NCBI GenBank assembly: GCA_018824145.1
Contig: JAHJHC010000033.1
Coordinates: forward strand, 1 to 44,768
Direction: 5' to 3'
DNA length: 44,768 nucleotides
DNA from: Candidatus Omnitrophota bacterium
GTDB taxonomy: Bacteria; Omnitrophota; Gorgyraeia; Gorgyraeales; Gorgyraeaceae
The notes under the pieces are model-generated. The model saw only the letters and a program-made list of their open reading frames with translations, did not search any database and was not told the origin of the DNA. Positions 39,925 to 44,768 of this stretch are shown piece by piece. A program made the translations under genes and the position numbers. Each line of letters opens with the position of its first letter. Position 1 is the stretch's first letter.

Positions 39925-41853
39925 ATGAGGATTAATATAAGAGAAAAACTAATATTAATTATTTTAATTATAACTATAGGCCTTACTAGTTTATATACCT
40001 TTTTAAATGTTAAAGCATTTATCGTTTTATATAAAGATGGTATTAAAGAAAAAATATATGCTGAATCATTTTATTTGAATCATACCATGAGACGAGTTAT
40101 TGATATGGGACTTTCTTTAGGCGATCTAAAAGGTGTAAGTTTAGAGTGTCAAGATATTGTAAAACGTACACCGTATTCCCAATATTGTCTTGTTGCAGGC
40201 AACGATGGAGAGATATATTATTCTGCTTTTTCTGAAAAAATAGACTTAAGTCATATTCGCCCAGTAATACAAAAAGCTATTGAAACAGAACATGAAATAG
40301 TTCAATTATATCGTGTATCTCCAAAGACAAGCATATATGATTTTTCTCGACCTATTAAAGATATTAGAGATAAACAAATAGGGGTGATCAGCGTAGGAGT
40401 TGACTCCAAAATTATTAAGCTAAAAGTTTGGCAAATTGTAAGATACTTTATAATTATAGGGCTTCTGTTCATAGTCTTTTCTGTTATTGCAATTTTTGCT
40501 TTGTTTAATGTTAATTTTCTCAATCCTCTAAAGGAATTGATTTCCGGAGTTTCGAAATTCGGAAAGGGAGAACTGGATACCAGGATAGAGTTAAAAAGCG
40601 AAGACGAGATGAATGATCTCGCCGAAGCATTTAATAAAATGGCTGAAAATCTGAGGAAAACCATGGTCTCTGTTGAGGCCATACAAAAGGAACAGGTACG
40701 TTTTAAAGATATTGCTGAAAGCACGGGTGATTGGATCTGGGAGATAGATAAAGAAGGTAAATATATTTATTCCAGCCCTAATGTAGAAAATATCATGGGA
40801 TATAAACCCAAAGAGACTTTAGGTAGATACTGCTATGATTTTTTTCATCCTGATGATAGAGAGGAGTTCAAAAAATTATCAAGCGAGGTTTTTATAAGAA
40901 AAGAGAAAATCGAAGGTTTGGTAACTCGAAACGTAAAGAAAAATGGGGAAATAGTTATTGTTGAAACTACTGGTGTGCCTGTGTTGAAGGAAAACGGGGA
41001 GCTGGTGGCTTATAGAGGTGTGGTTCGAGATATTACCCGACGTAAAAAAGCAGAACAACAACTAAAAGACGCTTACTTGAAACTTCAAAAGACACAATTC
41101 CAACTCATTCAAGCTGGAAAGATGGAGGCAGTAGGTAGGATGGCAAGCGGGGTTGCCCATGAAGTAAAAAATCCTCTAGGAATAATATTGCAAAGTATAA
41201 ATTATCTTGAGAAAAAATTATCCGAAGAAAGAGAAAAGGATATTTTTGACGTTTTGAAGATAGCTAAAAATAATATAATGAGGGCGGATGGCATTATAAG
41301 GGCATTGGTCGATTTTTCAAGGCAAGAAGAGCTGAGTGTGAAGCCAGTAGATATAAATAAGCTATTAAACGACTCTTTGATGTTAGTTGAGTATAGAATG
41401 AAGCAAGAGGATATAATAATCGAAAAAGAAATTACCGAAGGCTTACCAAAAGCCATTATTGACAGAGGAAAGATGGAACAGGTATTTATAAATCTATTGT
41501 TAAATGCAATCGAGGCTATTGGCGAAGGAAAAGGTAAAGTGACTCTCCGCAGTTATGTAAAAAAGCTAACCGAGGTAGGTTATCGTATAGGAAGAAGAAA
41601 AGGTGAAGATTTCTTTGAACTCGGAGAAAAAGTTGTAATAGTAGAAGTAGAAGATTCGGGTTGTGGCATACCAAAAGAGAATCTGGATAAGATATTCGAA
41701 CCTTTCTTTACTAGCAAAGATACAGGTAAAGGAACAGGGCTTGGATTGTCAATTACGAAGAATATCTTAGATATGCATAAAGCTATTATACAAGTAGAAA
41801 GTGAGCTTGGTAAAGGCACCAAATTCATCATTACACTGCAAATAGCAAAGTAA
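39925..41853 (+). CDS. Membrane sensor histidine kinase, HAMP-PAS-HisKA-HATPase
   Basis: A 642-residue kinase. Transmembrane helix 1 is about 8-28, the periplasmic sensor about 30-170, helix 2 about 172-194, HAMP about 195-247, PAS about 262-372 (DWIWEIDKEGKYIYSSPNVENIMGY), and HisKA with His412 in MASGVAHEVKNPLGII. The HATPase domain has NLLLNAIEAIGEGKG, DSGCGIPKENLDKIFEPFFT and GTGLGLSITKNI. No response regulator follows in the window. The upstream substrate-binding protein is the likely ligand partner. AT-rich codon use matches the rest of the cassette. Confidence 0.95.
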   Translation: MRINIREKLILIILIITIGLTSLYTFLNVKAFIVLYKDGIKEKIYAESFYLNHTMRRVIDMGLSLGDLKGVSLECQDIVKRTPYSQYCLVAGNDGEIYYSAFSEKIDLSHIRPVIQKAIETEHEIVQLYRVSPKTSIYDFSRPIKDIRDKQIGVISVGVDSKIIKLKVWQIVRYFIIIGLLFIVFSVIAIFALFNVNFLNPLKELISGVSKFGKGELDTRIELKSEDEMNDLAEAFNKMAENLRKTMVSVEAIQKEQVRFKDIAESTGDWIWEIDKEGKYIYSSPNVENIMGYKPKETLGRYCYDFFHPDDREEFKKLSSEVFIRKEKIEGLVTRNVKKNGEIVIVETTGVPVLKENGELVAYRGVVRDITRRKKAEQQLKDAYLKLQKTQFQLIQAGKMEAVGRMASGVAHEVKNPLGIILQSINYLEKKLSEEREKDIFDVLKIAKNNIMRADGIIRALVDFSRQEELSVKPVDINKLLNDSLMLVEYRMKQEDIIIEKEITEGLPKAIIDRGKMEQVFINLLLNAIEAIGEGKGKVTLRSYVKKLTEVGYRIGRRKGEDFFELGEKVVIVEVEDSGCGIPKENLDKIFEPFFTSKDTGKGTGLGLSITKNILDMHKAIIQVESELGKGTKFIITLQIAK

Positions 41854-42137
41854 AAGAAAAGAGGGAGAAAAACTGGAAACAGAGGCCCTCGAGGTACGGG
41901 AAAAGACAATCTTACTTGAACAAAAATTAATAGAACTTGAAGATCCGTAAAATAAAATCTAAAATCTCTAAAATCGTACCGTTTACGAATTTACCTATCA
42001 AAGTGTTCTGCTTCGCCATGATGCTTACGCTCACGGCTTCGCAGGAACTAGTATCTCTGCGAAGCCAAGCGCGGAAGCTGCTTGGCGTAGCAAGATGTCC
42101 CCAAAATCAAGATTAAAACTGTCCCCTTATTTAAGAT
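41854..42137. other. Intergenic region with coding remnant and inverted repeats
   Basis: A short frame at about 41855-41950 reads as a coiled-coil-like peptide (LETEALEVREKTILLEQKL) ending in a stop, with no start codon; it may be a decayed gene fragment. Inverted repeats follow: GGCTTCGCAG (42035-42044) with CTGCGAAGCC (42057-42066), and GCCAAGC (42064-42070) with GCTTGGC (42080-42086). TGTCCCC occurs at 42096-42102 and 42120-42126, a motif seen near REP-type repeats. No promoter for the MATE gene was clear. Confidence 0.5.
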
Positions 42138-43481
42138 ATGCCTTTAAAAACAGCTCTGAAAAATAAGAACATAAAGTCCATAATGTACGAGGCCTGGTCC
42201 ACGAGCTGGGCAATGGGGCTTATTATGTTCTTTATATTTTTAATCGGGCTTGCTGATGTGTATATAGCCGGCAGGTTTGGCAAAGAGGTCCAGGCAGCAT
42301 ACGGACTTAGCTTTCAGCTTTACTTTATTTTTCTTATAATCTCAATGGGGCTTTCTATAGGAACGGTTTCTGTTGTCTCGCGCCTTTTCACATCAAAAGG
42401 CCACGAAGAAGTAAAGGTAGCCATAAATTCCACGCTTTTAACCGTGATCATAGCAGGATTTTTACTCAGCATTATAGGAGTTCTCTTTGGAGGCACTATA
42501 ATTACTGCCCTCAATGCCCCCCGGGAAATAAAAGAATATGCCGTGAAGTTAATATCAATATATTCTATCGGCATTATTTTTCATTACCTTACCATGAACA
42601 CAAATGCTATCTTAAGGGCATGTAAGGAAATACGTAAGTCTGTTCTGACTATGGGGATAGTGTGTACTTTGAATGTAGGACTTAATTTCTATCTATCTCT
42701 GCATACACCCCTGGGCTTCAAGGGGATAGCTATTTCCACTGTAATCAGCCTACTTATCGGTAGCATGTTGAACATTTACCATGTTATGCGATTTACAAGA
42801 GGTTTGTCCCGTATATGTATTGATATCACAAAAAAGATCGTGCGTATCAGCTGGCCTGCTGGATTATTGCACATATTCTTGCATGTGGGTTCAATGGCCA
42901 TATTTATTATAATAAGTAAACTGCCTCAATATAATGTAGAAACAATGGCTGCCTTTACAAACGGACTTAAGATAGAATCTATGATTTTTTTACCGGCATT
43001 TGCCTTTAGCATGGCAAATTCAGTCGTTGTAGGCAACCTTTTAGGAAAAAAAGAAGAACAAAATGCCTTTGATAGCGGTATTTTAACAGCTCTATTGGGC
43101 CTAGGTATCGTGACTTTGATGACGATAACAGTCATGTTTAATGCACGTACAATAGCAGGTTTCCTGTCTAATAATGAGATTGTAATAGATATATGCACAA
43201 AATATATACTTATAGCGCTTATTGCAGAGCCATTAATGGCCTGGGGTATAATGCTGGCAGGAGGGCTTAATGCCTCAGGAGACACCAGGGGCGTTATGAA
43301 GATCGTTTCGCTAAACCTGTGGCTTTTAAGGATCCCGTTATCGTATCTTCTCGGGATATATTTCAACCTGGGGGCCGTTGCTATTTGGTGGGCGATGAAT
43401 ATTTCAATACTTTTTCAGACAATTTTCTTAACAAAACGCTATTTTTCAAAAAAATGGCTCCTTTTAGCAGAAGATATATAA
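42138..43481 (+). CDS. MATE family efflux transporter
   Basis: A 447-residue inner-membrane protein with twelve hydrophobic segments in two homologous halves. Typical family parts are LIGLADVYIAGRFGKEVQAAYGL, MGLSIGTVSVVSRLF, TMNTNAILRACKEIRKSVL and AGGLNASGDTRGVMKIV. MATE proteins export cationic drugs or polyisoprenoid-linked compounds using Na+ or H+. ATG 42138 lacks a Shine-Dalgarno sequence. The next gene is 92 bases downstream. Substrate cannot be predicted. Confidence 0.92.
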   Translation: MPLKTALKNKNIKSIMYEAWSTSWAMGLIMFFIFLIGLADVYIAGRFGKEVQAAYGLSFQLYFIFLIISMGLSIGTVSVVSRLFTSKGHEEVKVAINSTLLTVIIAGFLLSIIGVLFGGTIITALNAPREIKEYAVKLISIYSIGIIFHYLTMNTNAILRACKEIRKSVLTMGIVCTLNVGLNFYLSLHTPLGFKGIAISTVISLLIGSMLNIYHVMRFTRGLSRICIDITKKIVRISWPAGLLHIFLHVGSMAIFIIISKLPQYNVETMAAFTNGLKIESMIFLPAFAFSMANSVVVGNLLGKKEEQNAFDSGILTALLGLGIVTLMTITVMFNARTIAGFLSNNEIVIDICTKYILIALIAEPLMAWGIMLAGGLNASGDTRGVMKIVSLNLWLLRIPLSYLLGIYFNLGAVAIWWAMNISILFQTIFLTKRYFSKKWLLLAEDI

Positions 43482-43519
43482 CTGACCCCTCGGGGAATTT
43501 TTTCTTCGTATAAAGGGGG

Positions 43520-43545
43520 TCATCCTGAGCGAAGCGAAGGATCTC
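43520..43545. repeat. Dispersed TCATCCTGAGCGAAGCGAAGGATC repeat
   Basis: This 26-base segment (TCATCCTGAG...GGATCTC) has an inverted, partly degenerate partner at 27964-27995. Similar TCATCCTGAG/GAAGCGAAGG segments are common in many bacterial genomes as dispersed intergenic repeats. Confidence 0.75.
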
Positions 43546-43572
43546 TATATATCCTTTAAATAGGGTTTCGAT

Positions 43573-43986
43573 ATGCTATTCAATGTAAGTACCGACAAAG
43601 AAGAAGCCTTAAAGCTAAAGATGGATTCCCTGGGGATAAGAGAATCAGACTTAGAGGAAAACTTTATACGCTCGAGTAAGAAGGGTGGACAAAAGGTCAA
43701 TAAGACGTCTTCTTGTGTATATCTTAAACATAAACCCACAGGCATTGAGGTCAAGTGCCAAAAAGAGCGTTCTCAGGCCTTAAACCGGTTCCTTGCCAGG
43801 CGCATACTCGTTAATAAGATCGAATCACTTATACTTGGTAAAAAATCAGAAGAGCAGGCCAGGATAGAAAAGATAAGGCGCCAGAAACGGAAACGCTCCA
43901 AGAGAGCCAAAGAGAAGATCCTCAGGAATAAAAAAATTCATTCCGAGAAGAAAAAGCTGCGTAAACCGCCTATTCCTGTGATATAA
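43573..43986 (+). CDS. RF-1 domain (GGQ) peptide-release-factor-like protein
   Basis: A 137-residue protein with the peptidyl-tRNA hydrolysis motif GGQ at 38-40 in SSKKGGQKVNKTSSCVYLKH. It lacks the codon-recognition domains of RF1/RF2. The C-terminal 50 residues are very basic (RRQKRKRSKRAKEKILRNKK), as in ArfB/YaeJ, whose tail enters the empty mRNA channel of stalled ribosomes. A ribosome-rescue function is likely. ATG 43573 has no strong Shine-Dalgarno. Length is close to ArfB (about 140). Confidence 0.9.
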   Translation: MLFNVSTDKEEALKLKMDSLGIRESDLEENFIRSSKKGGQKVNKTSSCVYLKHKPTGIEVKCQKERSQALNRFLARRILVNKIESLILGKKSEEQARIEKIRRQKRKRSKRAKEKILRNKKIHSEKKKLRKPPIPVI

Positions 43987-44009
43987 TAAATTAAAATCAA
44001 GGAGGAAAC

Positions 44010-44768
44010 ATGTATAGAGAAAAGATCAAGGTACTGGATTGTACGATCCGCGACGGCGGGCTTATAAATAACCACGATTTTGACCATCGGTTTGTGCAGG
44101 AGGTATATAAGGCAATATCGCAAGCTGGTGTGGATTATATGGAGATAGGGTATAAGAACTCCAAGGAACTTTTTTCTTCCAAGGAATTCGGTTTATGGAA
44201 GTTTTGCGATGATGACGAAATAAGCCGTATCGTTGAGGGTGTAGAGTCAAAAGCAAAGATCTCTGTTATGGTCGATGTCGGCCGTGTAAATATTGACGAC
44301 GTAAAGCCAGCTGCTGAAAGCCCGGTAGATATGATCCGGACTGCCGCGTATGTCAAGGATATTGACAAAGCAATACACATGGCAAATCATTTTTCAGAAA
44401 AAGGCTACGAGACGACTATTAACATCATGGCTATCTCTAAGGATCAAGGCATTGAATTAGATGAGGCTATCTATCAGATAGAAGAAGAAAGCAAAATAGA
44501 TGTAGTTTATATTGTAGACAGCTTTGGTGCGCTTTATCAGGAAAGCGTTGAGGAATTAGTAAAGAGATTTAAAAAAGTAATCAAGAAAAGAGAAGTAGGA
44601 TTTCACGGGCATAATCATCAACAGCTGGCATTCAGTAATACAATCGAGGCAATTATCCATGACGCCAATTATTTAGACGGTACTGTCTATGGTATAGGTA
44701 GGGCTGCAGGGAATTGCCCTCTCGAATTACTAATCGGCTTTTTAAAGAACCCAAAATTTGATATACGC
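44010..44768 (+). CDS. DRE-TIM aldolase (HMGL-like), 5' part, continues beyond window
   Basis: The first 253 residues are visible from ATG 44010, preceded by AAGGAGG at 43999-44005, and no stop occurs before the edge. LDCTIRDGG (Arg14-Asp15) is the DRE-TIM catalytic start and GFHGHNH (199-203) carries the metal-binding His pair. The sequence (VDYMEIGYKN, DSFGALYQESVEEL, GIGRAAGNCPLELLIGFL) is closest to aldolase-catalytic-domain proteins related to 4-hydroxy-2-oxovalerate aldolase. These often sit in surface-polysaccharide loci. TATAAT lies at 43981-43986. Confidence 0.88.
   Translation, partial: MYREKIKVLDCTIRDGGLINNHDFDHRFVQEVYKAISQAGVDYMEIGYKNSKELFSSKEFGLWKFCDDDEISRIVEGVESKAKISVMVDVGRVNIDDVKPAAESPVDMIRTAAYVKDIDKAIHMANHFSEKGYETTINIMAISKDQGIELDEAIYQIEEESKIDVVYIVDSFGALYQESVEELVKRFKKVIKKREVGFHGHNHQQLAFSNTIEAIIHDANYLDGTVYGIGRAAGNCPLELLIGFLKNPKFDIR

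Overview
The window looks like chromosome from an uncultured Gram-negative bacterium of the PVC superphylum, most likely Candidatus Omnitrophota (OP3). Two small proteins support this: the one at 8355-8672 resembles the 'small basic protein' family, and the one at 14215-14607 the Minf_1886-type conserved family. Both families are known from Planctomycetes, Verrucomicrobia and Chlamydiae relatives. Signal peptides, lipoproteins, predicted outer-membrane barrels ending in Phe, an AsmA-like protein and type II secretion/type IV pilus parts indicate a diderm cell. The assignment rests on family recognition by eye; no search was run. Base composition is AT-rich and most genes are packed tightly, often overlapping by 4-17 bases.

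Layout. 1-1784: 3' part of thiC and a PfkB-type sugar kinase. 1864-1937: tRNA-Gly(CCC). 1993-11710: a long co-directional run of housekeeping and signalling genes (ATPase, phosphoesterase, HIT protein, dGTPase-like protein, GAF/HD-GYP protein, SPOR and SH3 envelope proteins, site-2 protease, aroB, rnc). 11723-12999 (minus): GspB-like and GspA/ExeA-like genes. 13000-17260: short genes (two PilZ proteins, a PVC family protein, M48 lipoprotein protease, LOG protein, Lys-rich EF-Tu-domain protein) separated by large palindromic elements. 17131-22432: a structured RNA, a FadB-like enzyme, a pseudo-MinD/patatin fusion, a receiver-histidine kinase and cysE. 22560-25978: cold-shock gene, zinc-ribbon protein, glycosyltransferase, a REC-GGDEF-MshEN protein and, tail to tail with it, a c-di-GMP-I riboswitch RNA. 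25979-37574: outer-membrane proteins, pseudouridine synthase, PilT, AsmA, CutA, a third PilZ protein, an AEC transporter and a run of envelope proteins. 37567-41853: a porin / binding protein / sensor kinase cassette. 42138-44768: MATE transporter, RF-1-domain protein and the start of a DRE-TIM aldolase.

The strongest theme is cyclic di-GMP: a GGDEF protein with a C-terminal MshEN domain, an HD-GYP protein with a changed HD motif, three PilZ proteins, PilT and GspA/GspB-type motor partners, and a c-di-GMP-I aptamer RNA. That RNA has its own promoter and terminator, has no gene in its sense direction, and points into the antisense strand of the GGDEF gene. A second RNA at 17167-17252 has a similar design (consensus promoter, 5' end that pairs with the terminator arm) and the same 5' signature, and I could not assign it to a known class.

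A second theme is non-coding architecture. Three large branched or hairpin elements (13076-13324, 14687-14912, 23913-24132) lie between genes. At least seven genes have well-spaced sigma70 promoters so close to the ATG that their transcripts should be leaderless or nearly so.
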